DNA of 44,196 nucleotides from Bacteroidota bacterium. Its GTDB lineage: Bacteria > Bacteroidota > Bacteroidia > Chitinophagales > Chitinophagaceae. Positions within the stretch are counted from its first letter, which is position 1; each line of letters starts with the position of its first letter. The position numbers and the translations under genes were made by a program. The notes under the pieces are model-generated. The model had not been told where the DNA came from and did no database searches. It saw only the letters and a list, made by a program, of their open reading frames with translations. This document shows, piece by piece, positions 33,675 through 41,414 of this stretch. The stretch covers positions 1 through 44,196 of the forward strand of contig JAEZZY010000066.1 in the NCBI GenBank assembly GCA_023418315.1. The letters run 5' to 3'.

Positions 33675-33816
33675 ATTGCCTTGGAGCAATCCTTGGGGTG
33701 TCCTTCAAATCTTCGCTTTGTTTTTTATTACCTCACCCCTTTGTCTCCTCTCCATTGCATGGAGAAGGAAAATGGCGCGAAGATTTAAAGGACACCCAAT
33801 CCTTTGGGCAGGCAAT
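33675..33816. repeat. 142-bp palindromic element
   Basis: In the 321-base gap before blaI, the arms 33696-33716 and 33777-33797 are inverted copies over 21 bases with one mismatch. The pairing extends imperfectly outward to ATTGCCT at 33675-33681 and its complement at 33810-33816. The centre holds a second perfect stem, TCTCCAT (33749-33755) and ATGGAGA (33759-33765). The right end runs into a T-run. No frame is encoded. It has the architecture of a MITE- or REP-like element; it might also end transcription. Confidence 0.65.
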
Positions 33817-33839
33817 TTTTTTTTGTTTCAAAAAATAAA

Positions 33840-33897
33840 AACTAAAAAATTAGTTGGCATTAACTAAAAGTTTAGTAGGTTTACTAAAAATTTAGTT
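33840..33897. promoter_or_regulatory. BlaI-type operator array
   Basis: Half-sites of the TTTAGTW type alternate in orientation: AACTAAA (33840-33846), TTAGTT (33850-33855), AACTAA (33862-33867), TTTAGTA (33871-33877), TACTAAA (33882-33888) and TTTAGTT (33891-33897). Pairs form dyads with short centres. BlaI/MecI regulators bind such TnnTA-like dyads as dimers, and the array ends 16 bases before the blaI-like start codon, so autoregulation of the blaI-blaR pair is likely. Confidence 0.75.
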
Positions 33898-33912
33898 GAA
33901 AGTCTATTTATC

Positions 33913-34287
33913 ATGAGCAAACAATTCAAGACACTGACCAAGGCAGAAGAGCAAATCATGCAGGCGCTATGGGGGCTGCAACAGGCATTTGTGAAAGACA
34001 TTATCGAAAAATTACCCAAGCCTAAGCCGCATTATAATACCGTAAGCACTCTTATTAAAATACTGGAGGATAAAGGTTTTGTAGCGCATGAAAGCTTCGG
34101 GAAAGCCAATCGTTACTATCCGGTCATTGCCAAAAAAGAGTACAGCATAGGCAGCATGAAACAGTTTGTAGGCAAGTATTTCGACGGATCGTTTGCCAAT
34201 ATGCTTTCTTTTTTTGCGAAGGAAAAAGACATCAATATAGAAGAGCTGGAAGCTATCCTTAAAGAGATTAAAAAATCGAAATCTTAA
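33913..34287 (+). CDS. BlaI/MecI/CopY-family repressor
   Basis: The 124-residue protein has the Penicillinase_R winged-helix fold: LTKAEEQIMQALWGLQQAFV, then KPHYNTVSTLIKILEDKGFV as recognition helix and wing, and NRYYPVIAKKEY as the linker where BlaR-activated proteolysis acts in beta-lactam systems. The C-terminal helices form the dimer. A six-half-site operator lies immediately upstream. It is followed after 11 bases by an M56 peptidase gene, the standard repressor-sensor pair. In Bacteroidota such pairs often respond to signals other than beta-lactams, and no beta-lactamase is visible here. Confidence 0.92.
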   Translation: MSKQFKTLTKAEEQIMQALWGLQQAFVKDIIEKLPKPKPHYNTVSTLIKILEDKGFVAHESFGKANRYYPVIAKKEYSIGSMKQFVGKYFDGSFANMLSFFAKEKDINIEELEAILKEIKKSKS

Positions 34288-34298
34288 AATAGAAGACT

Positions 34299-35543
34299 AT
34301 GGTGTACCTTCTTCAAACCATTGCCTATGCGGCTGTATGTTATTTGCTTTATATGCTGTTTTTGAAAGACCGGCCGATGCACCGTTTTAGCCGCCTTTAT
34401 CTGTTGGTCTGCGCCACACTTCCGTTTGTATCGCCCTTCGTAAAATTGAATTTTTTATCGGCGCAAGAGAGTCCGGTTACAGAATATATAAACGTTCGGA
34501 TGCCGGAGATAGCCATAACGGATGCCGCGCTGCGGGAGGATACCTATAGACTCTTCTTGTTGCTTGCAATGCTGTATGCGACGATCAGTCTTACCTTTTT
34601 TGCGATCACCGTTTATAAATGGCTGCGTCTTAAAAGCATTATCCGCAAATCGGAAAAACAGGCAATGCCGGGTTATACCTTGCTTACTCATACCGGCTTC
34701 GGACCGGGAAGCTGGGGGCGCTACATTTTCCTGCCGGAGGGGCATGCCGACCCGCGCATCATTGCTCACGAAGCGGCGCATATACGTCTGCATCATACAA
34801 AGGACATGGTTTTTCTTACCGCTATACAATGTGTGTTTTGGTACCATCCTGTTTTGCATCTTATAAAAAAAGAACTGCGGCAAGTGCATGAATTTGAAGC
34901 GGACGCAGCGGTAAAAACCGATACTGCCGAATACCAGGAATTGCTGCTCCACCATTTTCTTACCGAATGCCGTTTGCCTTTTGCACATTCATTTATTCAT
35001 CACCCAATAAAACGTCGTATTATAATGCTCAACAAAAATAACCGCCGCTCTAAGAACTATGTATGGAGCATGGCATTTACCACTGTCGCCTTTCTGCTGT
35101 TTGCAGGGAATATGATTTGGTTTCAAAGCTGCAAAGCCAAAAGCTGGGAAATGAAGAAAGAAGAAGCCGCCCCCCAAGTCAAGCAAGGAAACCGTATGGA
35201 TGCCGCCGGTAAAGACAGTGCCTGGATTTATACGGTGGCCTACAAAATGCCGCAGCCTTCGGTAGATCTCGCAGTCTTTCTCGGTGAAAACATCCACTAT
35301 CCCGAAGCAGCAAAAAAGAGAAAACTGGAGGGGCGTGTACTCGTAAAGTTCATTGTGGACAAGGAGGGAAAAATAACGGATGCACACGTAGTAAAATCAC
35401 CGGATGAATTATTATCGCAGGAAGCGCTAAGAGTAATCCGCCTCATTCCCGATTGGACTCCCGGGGAAAATGAACATGGAGAAAAGGTAGCTGTCTATTT
35501 TACGCAGCCGATTATTTTTAGGCTGGGCGAGGAAGGAAATTGA
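34299..35543 (+). CDS. M56 (BlaR1-like) membrane metallopeptidase with TonB C-terminal domain
   Basis: The 414-residue protein has three N-terminal transmembrane helices (about 2-20, 30-50, 88-108), a cytoplasmic zinc-peptidase segment with IIAHEAAHIRLHHTKD (HEAAH near residue 157), the downstream EFEADAAV motif, and a fourth helix at about 255-272. After it comes a periplasmic TonB C-terminal domain (about 325-410: HYPEAAKKRKLEGRVLVKFI, IPDWTPGENEHGEKVAVYF) instead of the penicillin-binding sensor of BlaR1. The peptidase should inactivate the BlaI-like repressor encoded 11 bases upstream. The TonB part may sense or couple to an outer-membrane receptor; that is inference. Confidence 0.9.
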   Translation: MVYLLQTIAYAAVCYLLYMLFLKDRPMHRFSRLYLLVCATLPFVSPFVKLNFLSAQESPVTEYINVRMPEIAITDAALREDTYRLFLLLAMLYATISLTFFAITVYKWLRLKSIIRKSEKQAMPGYTLLTHTGFGPGSWGRYIFLPEGHADPRIIAHEAAHIRLHHTKDMVFLTAIQCVFWYHPVLHLIKKELRQVHEFEADAAVKTDTAEYQELLLHHFLTECRLPFAHSFIHHPIKRRIIMLNKNNRRSKNYVWSMAFTTVAFLLFAGNMIWFQSCKAKSWEMKKEEAAPQVKQGNRMDAAGKDSAWIYTVAYKMPQPSVDLAVFLGENIHYPEAAKKRKLEGRVLVKFIVDKEGKITDAHVVKSPDELLSQEALRVIRLIPDWTPGENEHGEKVAVYFTQPIIFRLGEEGN

Positions 35544-35650
35544 TGAAATTTGTTTGAGTTGTTTTCAGCAAATTATAGGCTTCAGTAGATGACGCTGGTT
35601 TTATGGCTTCAAACACACTTGTGAAGGAGATTTGGATTAGAAAAGACAAA

Positions 35651-35805
35651 TTATTCGTACTGGCTAATCGCTTTCTTTAAAATCGCTACGACCTCGTTTC
35701 TCAAAGACAAAGGCTCTATTACCTTTACCCGTCCGCATTGGGCAAGTATGAGGCTGAGCAGGTCTTCGTTGGGGTGTACATATAATGCAATGCGAAACTC
35801 TTCTG
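35651..35805 (-). pseudogene. C-terminal tail of a WYL-domain regulator
   Basis: The minus-strand codons read EEFRIALYVHPNEDLL, then ILAQCGRVKVIEPLSLRNEV and a final helix ending SQYE, the characteristic C-terminal extension of WYL-domain regulators. About 47 codons remain; the helix-turn-helix and the WYL core are absent. The frame continues upstream to an ATG at 35857, but those codons come from the adjacent palindromic sequence (35806-35832). I read this as a WYL gene cut by insertion or deletion at the palindrome array. Confidence 0.6.
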
Positions 35806-35982
35806 TTGAGCGAAGTCTCCGACTTCGTTCAAGTGGCAGTTGTTCTCTGAACAACAAAGCTATTTAATCATGCTACATTACGTTTACTATTGTTTTGAGC
35901 AATCAGAGATTGCTTACCGCTACGAAGTAGTCTGGAGACTACTCCGAACGAGTTATTTTTCAACCTGATGGAAACAGGTTGA
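35806..35982. repeat. Array of five short stem-loops
   Basis: Five inverted repeats follow each other: TTGAGCGAAGTC/GACTTCGTTCAA (35806-35832, one wobble), GTTGTTC/GAACAAC (35839-35855), AGCAATC/GATTGCT (35898-35914), AGTAGTCT/AGACTACT (35926-35943) and TCAACCTG/CAGGTTGA (35960-35982). Loops are 2-7 bases, mostly three. No protein is encoded; this and the flanking sequence fill the 490-base gap at 35544-36033 together with the WYL remnant. It could be a mobile palindromic element or a structured RNA. Confidence 0.65.
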
Positions 35983-36033
35983 TATTTATACGATTTTCAA
36001 AGCCTTCATTCTGCTTCTGAAATAGCACTCCTA

Positions 36034-37746
36034 TTATTTCTTAATAATTTTACTTGTGTCCATGATTTTATTTTCACGATCAATGATTTGGCAGATATAC
36101 ACTCCTGCTGCAACATTGCTGAACGGCAAATGAATAGTATGAACACCTTTGCTATACTTTTGAAGCGGGATTCTATAGAGGCCGTATCCTGTTGCACTGA
36201 CTATTTGTATTTTCAGATGCTTTTCTTCAGGCAAAATTAATTGTACATAGGCATCATTTGCAACAGGGTTAGGATAAATAAAGCCATTGAAAATACGTTG
36301 GTTATTTTCCAGTAGAGGGAAGCCGGTGGTCATAAAGCTTGTATGCCACACGAAACCACTCTCGATACTTTTTCTGAATAACGTATCATTTTCAAAAATG
36401 ATATCAGCATTCGTTCTGCCAAAAATCAACAATGCTCCATCCGATGATAAAGACAAGCCATTGGGGGTAGCAATTCCTGCACTTAAAGGCGCAAGAGATA
36501 CAGACAGTTTGCTATTAAGCATTACGCCATTTGTGTCGAGCTCGATGAGGTAACATTCACGATGATTTGTTGGGATACTTAGCGTTTGAGCGCCTATATG
36601 AATGTTGCCATCTGCGGTTCCTGTTATATAAACCTTTCCGTTGTTGGCTGCGGCCACTCCGCCAATCCAATCGTTATTATTTTGAGCGCCTATACGGTTG
36701 AGCCATTTTACATGCAAATCCTTATCTAAAGCCAATAGGAAATTATCTGTTAGCCCAACGGGGTTTGGAGCATTAAAGTTGGTTATAGTATGATTTCCCG
36801 CAGAAATTGAATCTGCAAATATACCGGCGAGGTATAAAGCGCCTGTTGGGGAGAGGGATAATGACGTAATGTTACTGGTTTTATTAGTATTGGCGTACCT
36901 GCTTGCGGAAACAAAGGTATTTGCCGTTATGTTGTTGAGCGTACCATCTGTTTTTATAATAAAAAAACCTGATTGTGCTTGACTGCCTCCTACTACTATG
37001 TTTCCGTTTAGTTTTAACGTATCACCCTTAAAAGCTTGACAAGCTATAAATAACTCGTTAGCCGTGTTTATAATCGGTTCACCTGTTACCGTATTTACAT
37101 CACCGGTGCCTTCAATGGTTACTATGTTATTTACCTGCCCGGAAAAATCCATTTTTACCACGCATATTTTCAAGTCGTTATTATTAAACGAAATGTTTTG
37201 GTTGTTAGTTACAAGCGAGTCTTGTGCGGTAACGACTAACAGCAAGTCCGTATTGCTAATGCCTACAGTAGGAGCATAGGGCATTGTGGGATGGGTACTC
37301 AAAGTAGATAACCATACAAAATTGCCTGAAGCATCATATTTAATTACAACGTACTTACTACCGCTCCATGGGTACGATTGCCCGTTTACCTCTATACCAT
37401 CTACGGCAAGAGCGGTAATGTATATATTACCCGTTCCGTCTTTTACCAGACCGGCGGTTTTTACAGATGAATTGTATTTTATAAATCTGCTCCAGTTCGT
37501 GTTTCCCGTACTGCCTATCTGCGAGAGAAAAATATTTTTTCCGGTACAGGAATAAGACGAGGTAGATAGGTATAAACTATCCTCCGTAGTGCCTAAAACA
37601 TACCATTCGTTATTATTTGATTTAAGGGAAGAAAAAACAGTGGCTTTTGCGGATAACCCGGCAGAGGCATTAAGAACATTCGATGAATTTTGTGCTGCTA
37701 AATGGTGAAAACAGCAAAACAGTAGAAATGTAAAGATGGTTTTCAT
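36034..37746 (-). CDS. T9SS type A secreted protein with beta-propeller-like repeats
   Basis: The 570-residue product has a signal peptide of about 19 residues (MKTIFTFLLFCCFHHLAAQ). The middle is built of repeated segments such as GTGNIYITALAVDGIEV, ASGNFVWLSTLS, NGKVYITGTADGNIHI and DGALLIFGRTNADIIF, the cadence of SBBP-type beta-propeller repeats. The C-terminus (about 490-570) is a type A sorting domain: GFIYPNPVANDAYVQL, AAGVYICQIIDRENK and KIIKK. It should be exported and anchored or released by T9SS. No enzymatic motif is seen. Two 13-bp direct repeats and an 18-bp inverted repeat lie in its upstream region. Confidence 0.85.
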   Translation of the reverse strand: MKTIFTFLLFCCFHHLAAQNSSNVLNASAGLSAKATVFSSLKSNNNEWYVLGTTEDSLYLSTSSYSCTGKNIFLSQIGSTGNTNWSRFIKYNSSVKTAGLVKDGTGNIYITALAVDGIEVNGQSYPWSGSKYVVIKYDASGNFVWLSTLSTHPTMPYAPTVGISNTDLLLVVTAQDSLVTNNQNISFNNNDLKICVVKMDFSGQVNNIVTIEGTGDVNTVTGEPIINTANELFIACQAFKGDTLKLNGNIVVGGSQAQSGFFIIKTDGTLNNITANTFVSASRYANTNKTSNITSLSLSPTGALYLAGIFADSISAGNHTITNFNAPNPVGLTDNFLLALDKDLHVKWLNRIGAQNNNDWIGGVAAANNGKVYITGTADGNIHIGAQTLSIPTNHRECYLIELDTNGVMLNSKLSVSLAPLSAGIATPNGLSLSSDGALLIFGRTNADIIFENDTLFRKSIESGFVWHTSFMTTGFPLLENNQRIFNGFIYPNPVANDAYVQLILPEEKHLKIQIVSATGYGLYRIPLQKYSKGVHTIHLPFSNVAAGVYICQIIDRENKIMDTSKIIKK

Positions 37747-37761
37747 GGTTATTGTTTAAGA

Positions 37762-37803
37762 AAGTTAAATAAATGGAGTAGGAACGTACTAAGTTAAATA
37801 AAT
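37762..37803. promoter_or_regulatory. Paired 13-bp direct repeats before the T9SS gene
   Basis: AAGTTAAATAAAT occurs at 37762-37774 and 37791-37803, 29 bases apart, just upstream of the minus-strand start at 37746. The spacing and place would suit a promoter-proximal regulatory site; the binding protein is unknown. Confidence 0.4.
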
Positions 37804-37864
37804 ATTTTCAGCATTCAATAAATCCTATTTTATTCCGGTGAAGGAGTCAAACATTTTTCATATA

Positions 37865-37961
37865 ACTTCTTGCACCACTTAATATATATATAGATATTAT
37901 ATTGATTACGCAACATCAAACATACTATTTTAAAATAATTTTATTAAGCGGTGCAAGAAGT
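37865..37961. repeat. 18-bp inverted repeats around a 61-base AT-rich core
   Basis: The arms at 37865-37882 and 37944-37961 are reverse complements with one mismatch (ACTTCTTGCACC and GGTGCAAGAAGT at their outer ends). The core is AT-rich with a TA-repeat stretch (37882-37899) and carries no frame. The element lies in the 282-base gap between two minus-strand genes and could terminate the six-cysteine gene or be a small MITE-like element. Confidence 0.6.
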
Positions 37962-38028
37962 CGACACACATTTACCCTTATCTCAACTTGCATCAGTTAG
38001 TAGGGCTTTTTGAACAACTCCTTTCGGA

Positions 38029-38430
38029 CTAAGGATCTACAATATTAAAAGTTGTTTTAACTCCAACTCCACCTGGTAATGAAACCGCTTCGTCTTCCCA
38101 ACCGTCAGCATAAAATTCACCTATTACACCGCCATCATTAGAGTATATTTTTACTAAGTAAACACCAGATCCTATTTCTGTTTCCTGATAGGTAAATGCA
38201 TCCCGGCAAGGGTTAGCGCAATCACCGTAGCAACCAAGATTTGCCGGTTGAGAAGGACAATACCAACAGTCAAAATAAATTACCTCATTACCTCCAGAAT
38301 ATGACCATGGACAACCTGGTCTACCAATTGTCGGTAAGGCAATCGAGGTTGTTACAGCTAATAACATTACAATTGTACTAATGACAATTTTGTTCAAAAT
38401 CGTACTTGGATTTATTAAAATATTAAACAT
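38029..38430 (-). CDS. Small secreted six-cysteine protein
   Basis: The 133-residue product has a hydrophobic export signal at about residues 12-31 (cleavage likely near IALPT). The mature part has six Cys residues clustered at positions 40, 55, 58, 67, 71 and 75 (GRPGCPWSY, DCWYCPS, LGCYGDCANPCRD), enough for three disulfides, followed by a Gly/Asp-rich beta segment (GVYLVKIYSNDGGVIGEFYADGW). No family is recognised. It is divergent from a response-regulator operon across a 283-base gap that holds strong dyads, so it may be a target or a ligand of that system; this is inference. Confidence 0.6.
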   Translation of the reverse strand: MFNILINPSTILNKIVISTIVMLLAVTTSIALPTIGRPGCPWSYSGGNEVIYFDCWYCPSQPANLGCYGDCANPCRDAFTYQETEIGSGVYLVKIYSNDGGVIGEFYADGWEDEAVSLPGGVGVKTTFNIVDP

Positions 38431-38636
38431 GATTTATGATTTATGTACGCCTACTCTAAATCGCTTTTCGGCTTCCGCGTATTTTACTTGGCTGTCATAC
38501 AAATTCAATTCAAAAATACACGTTAGTAAAAATTCATTCTTCCTTTAAAGAAATACCATACCGTATGCAACATATAGACACAGGGTCGTTTTTGAAACCC
38601 ATAAGATAAAAGTATGCGGTCCATTTTTTCTTTCCT

Positions 38637-38682
38637 ACAGGTAAAAAACTGCAATTTTTCAGTTTTTTACCTGTAAAAATTG
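38637..38682. promoter_or_regulatory. Overlapping dyads (possible pseudoknot) before the response-regulator operon
   Basis: ACAGGTAAAAAACTG (38637-38651) and CAGTTTTTTACCTGT (38660-38674) form a perfect 15-bp dyad. Its eight-base loop CAATTTTT (38652-38659) is itself the exact complement of AAAAATTG (38675-38682), immediately after the stem. As DNA this is two interlocked palindromes; as RNA it has the order of an H-type pseudoknot. It lies 32-77 bases before the ATG at 38714, in the divergent promoter region. A regulator operator is the simplest reading. Confidence 0.65.
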
Positions 38683-38713
38683 TCATCGAGGATATATAAT
38701 TCTAAGCGTTTCC

Positions 38714-39382
38714 ATGATGCAGCCTCCTGAAATTCATATCGCGTATGCCGATGACCATACTGCCGTACGAAAAGGGATTATCTCATTTCTAAGCGGCTTA
38801 GGCGGTATTGTTGTAGATATAGAAGCCAATAACGGGAAAGAGCTTATTAAACAGTTGGAAAAGGTAAAACGGTTACCAGATGTGTGCCTTCTGGATATTA
38901 ACATGCCCCAAATGGACGGCTTTGAGACATTGGTTGAAATAAAGAAACGTTGGCAGTCTATGAAGGTATTAATACTTACTGTGCATGATGCAGAGCTATA
39001 CGTTATAAGAATGATCAGGAACGGGGCAAACGGATATTTACTAAAAAGCTGTGACCCGGAAGAAATAAAAAAAGCGCTTTTTACTATTGATACCAAGGGC
39101 GTGTATTTTTCCGATGTTATCAGCAGCCGGTTTTTCCATGCCATACAAAATAAGGAAATTAAGCTTCCCAATTTTACCGCAAAGGAAATAGAAGTTTTAA
39201 AATATTGCTGCACCGATATGAGCTATGCTCAAATAGGCGAAAAGATGGGTACTACTTCCCGCAGCGTAGAAGGCTATCGAGATAGCCTGTTTAAAAAACT
39301 AAAAGTGAACAGCAGGGTTAGCTTAGCCTTATACGCAGTGCGGTTTGGATATGTGCCTTTAGAAATTAAAAACCATAATTAA
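38714..39382 (+). CDS. LuxR/NarL-type response regulator
   Basis: The 222-residue protein has an N-terminal receiver domain (about residues 6-125): acidic pair in IAYADDHTAVRKGI, phospho-acceptor Asp61 in CLLDINMPQMDGF, Thr in LILTVHDAE and Lys in GYLLKSCDPEE. The C-terminal GerE helix-turn-helix (about 153-215) reads LPNFTAKEIEVLKYCC, then YAQIGEKMGTTSRSVEGYRD. Phosphorylation should come from the histidine kinase encoded at 40531 in the same operon. The next gene starts 11 bases after the stop. The strong dyad at 38637-38682 is a candidate binding site. Confidence 0.93.
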   Translation: MMQPPEIHIAYADDHTAVRKGIISFLSGLGGIVVDIEANNGKELIKQLEKVKRLPDVCLLDINMPQMDGFETLVEIKKRWQSMKVLILTVHDAELYVIRMIRNGANGYLLKSCDPEEIKKALFTIDTKGVYFSDVISSRFFHAIQNKEIKLPNFTAKEIEVLKYCCTDMSYAQIGEKMGTTSRSVEGYRDSLFKKLKVNSRVSLALYAVRFGYVPLEIKNHN

Positions 39383-39393
39383 AATAGTTACTT

Positions 39394-39864
39394 ATGAAAC
39401 TGAAAACATTAGCGCTTGTAACAATGACAGCCACTATTCTTTCCTGCAAGAACAGATCAACCGACAACCAACACACGCAGGATAGTAATTCGTTCATCCC
39501 GGTTGACTCTGCGAATAAAATGCTAACGAGTTATTTGACCAGTATTGATAACCCGCAATCGGAAGGCTCTTTAAAATCCCTGATTATAGATGCAAGCGCA
39601 TTAAGAAGCTACCTGAATAATACCGAAAACGGTGAAATAAACAAAGTGAAAATAATGTTTGCCCACACGCTGGAGTATATTAACAGCGGTCATGAAGGGC
39701 AAAATGCCGGGTATCAATCGGGCGCATTAACGCTCATAATTGCCGGATACGACGATGAGGGAAACTACATTTATAACCATGAAAATAAGGTTTTGGATAA
39801 TGGTGCCGGTTGTCCTATAAATTGCCCTTCCGGCGAGGCCGGGAATGAGCTGCTAATTAAATAA
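39394..39864 (+). CDS. Lipoprotein of an uncharacterised family within a two-component operon
   Basis: The 156-residue product has a lipobox ILSC (Cys about residue 18), so it is exported and lipidated. The core reads SANKMLTSYLTSID, LKSLIIDASALRSYLNNTEN, KVKIMFAHTLEYINSG, then ALTLIIAGYDDEGNYIY. The C-terminal segment has two Cys close together (AGCPINCPSG). The same core, broken, is found at 13687-13938. I do not know the family. It lies between the response regulator (11 bases before) and a seven-helix protein (eight bases after), so a periplasmic sensing or accessory role for that system is likely. Confidence 0.75.
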   Translation: MKLKTLALVTMTATILSCKNRSTDNQHTQDSNSFIPVDSANKMLTSYLTSIDNPQSEGSLKSLIIDASALRSYLNNTENGEINKVKIMFAHTLEYINSGHEGQNAGYQSGALTLIIAGYDDEGNYIYNHENKVLDNGAGCPINCPSGEAGNELLIK

Positions 39865-39872
39865 CTTGCTTT

Positions 39873-40541
39873 GTGGTGAATAACACAGAATATTTTTATC
39901 TCCACGTATCACTGTTGTTAGGCGCAATTTTGTTTTCGGTATTGTGCGGTATTTTTAAATTCAGGACGGTTGATTTTCCTGCTAAAATACTCTGCGTATT
40001 GCTTGGGGTTACTTTTTTAAATGAGATAACTGCTTCGGTTTTTGCAATAAAATACCATAATAATCTCTCCGTTTATTCTATTTTCAATATTGTACAATTT
40101 GTATTGTTAGCGGCATATTTCAATTTTGCCATTGATGTTTTTCGCAAATCGAATATAGGGTTGTACATTGGTATTGCAGGTATGGCGGTAGGTATTCTGA
40201 ATATTGTTTTTTTAGAGCCTCTCGGTAATTTCAATACTAATTTTCTCCTTTTTGAAGCACTGTGCATTATAGCAATGGCTTTGTTTTTCTTTTTCCGGCT
40301 GTTGCTGGTCAATGATAATTTTCAATTGCACAGATACCCTCATTTCTGGTTTAGCGTCATATTGGTGTTTTTTTGGAGTGCAAGTTTTTTATGTTGGGGT
40401 TTATACGACTATTATATTTATTTAAAAAAAGGAAGCAAGATAATATCGTATTCCATACTTGCCATCAACCTGATTACATACATAGCTATCGGTATCAGCT
40501 TTCTTTCCTATCATAAAATGACGAGAGCGGATGGAAAATGA
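39873..40541 (+). CDS. Seven-helix membrane protein of the two-component operon
   Basis: The 222-residue product begins at GTG (39873; a second GTG at 39876 is an alternative). Seven hydrophobic segments are readable at about 10-28, 38-58, 65-87, 94-112, 121-142, 155-175 and 190-212, with short loops, so it is an integral inner-membrane protein with no soluble domain. A Glu in FLNEITASVF and paired aromatic residues occur inside helices, but no transporter or enzyme motif is seen. It overlaps the histidine kinase gene by 11 bases. It may be the membrane sensor for that kinase, which has only one helix of its own. Confidence 0.75.
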   Translation: MVNNTEYFYLHVSLLLGAILFSVLCGIFKFRTVDFPAKILCVLLGVTFLNEITASVFAIKYHNNLSVYSIFNIVQFVLLAAYFNFAIDVFRKSNIGLYIGIAGMAVGILNIVFLEPLGNFNTNFLLFEALCIIAMALFFFFRLLLVNDNFQLHRYPHFWFSVILVFFWSASFLCWGLYDYYIYLKKGSKIISYSILAINLITYIAIGISFLSYHKMTRADGK

Positions 40542-41325
40542 GTACATTATAAAAATTACCGTTGCGGGAACCATACTTTTTGTAGTATTTGTTTTTTTCC
40601 TCGTTGCCTACCTGATTGTCCATAAACGCAAACAAAACGCATTCAAATTAGAGAAGCATAAAATGATCTACGACCACGAGAATAAAATGTTGCGGGCGCG
40701 GATGGAAGAATATGAACGCGCCTTGACGCAAGTATCTAAGGAAATACATGATAATATAGGGCAAGAAGTAAACTTCGCCCGTATGCACATGCGGATGATA
40801 GCAAAACTGTCTGTGCGTGAGGAACAATCCACGTTAATTCATAAAGCGGATGAATTGCTGCATAAGATTGATAAAGATGTTCGCAGTTTGAGCCATACGC
40901 TAAACAGCGACTATATCAAAGTGCGCGGGCTGCATGATATATTGCTTAAAGATGCGGAGCATATCACCGCTTCAAAAGACGTGGAATGTATATTGAAAAT
41001 TGAAGGCAAAATCAGGAATATGGACACGGAAAAAGAATTGCTTATATACCGTATTGCGCAGGAGGTAATTAATAATGCCGTAAGACATGCCGAGGCATTA
41101 AGGATTGATATTCTTTTAGCGTACAAGAAAGATAGCTTTATTATGAACATCACCGATAACGGTATAGGTTTTGACCCTAAAATGGTCTCTACTATGGACG
41201 GTATAGGGCTATTGAACATGTATCAAAGAGCTAAAGCCTTAGGTGGGAAGATTGAAGTACGCTCTGCTATAGGAAAAGGTACTACGGTTACATTAACCAT
41301 AAAAAATGCTGTTTATGTGCCATAG
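40531..41325 (+). CDS. Sensor histidine kinase (HisKA_3/NarX type)
   Basis: The 264-residue protein has one N-terminal transmembrane helix (about residues 8-30), a coiled-coil stalk (about 35-65), a HisKA_3 dimerisation domain with the phospho-acceptor His73 in VSKEIHDNIGQEVNFAR, and a C-terminal ATPase domain: N-box YRIAQEVINNAVRHAEA, G1 box ITDNGIGFDP, and G2 IGLLNMYQRAKALGG with GKGTTVTLTI. There is almost no extracytoplasmic part, so sensing probably depends on the seven-helix protein and the lipoprotein encoded just before it. Its partner should be the LuxR-type regulator at 38714. Confidence 0.92.
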   Translation: MENEYIIKITVAGTILFVVFVFFLVAYLIVHKRKQNAFKLEKHKMIYDHENKMLRARMEEYERALTQVSKEIHDNIGQEVNFARMHMRMIAKLSVREEQSTLIHKADELLHKIDKDVRSLSHTLNSDYIKVRGLHDILLKDAEHITASKDVECILKIEGKIRNMDTEKELLIYRIAQEVINNAVRHAEALRIDILLAYKKDSFIMNITDNGIGFDPKMVSTMDGIGLLNMYQRAKALGGKIEVRSAIGKGTTVTLTIKNAVYVP

Positions 41326-41414
41326 GCAATACTGAAACGAGTATAAATTTCAACGTCATTTTCCCCGCTCGCCTCTTTGTTTTTCTTCTCCGCCCACATT
41401 ATTTCATTAACATT

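Noticed and set aside
35806..35857. Start codon and first codons of the 68-residue WYL-like frame
   Set aside because: These codons come from palindromic DNA and do not match WYL proteins, so only the downstream tail is treated as gene remnant.
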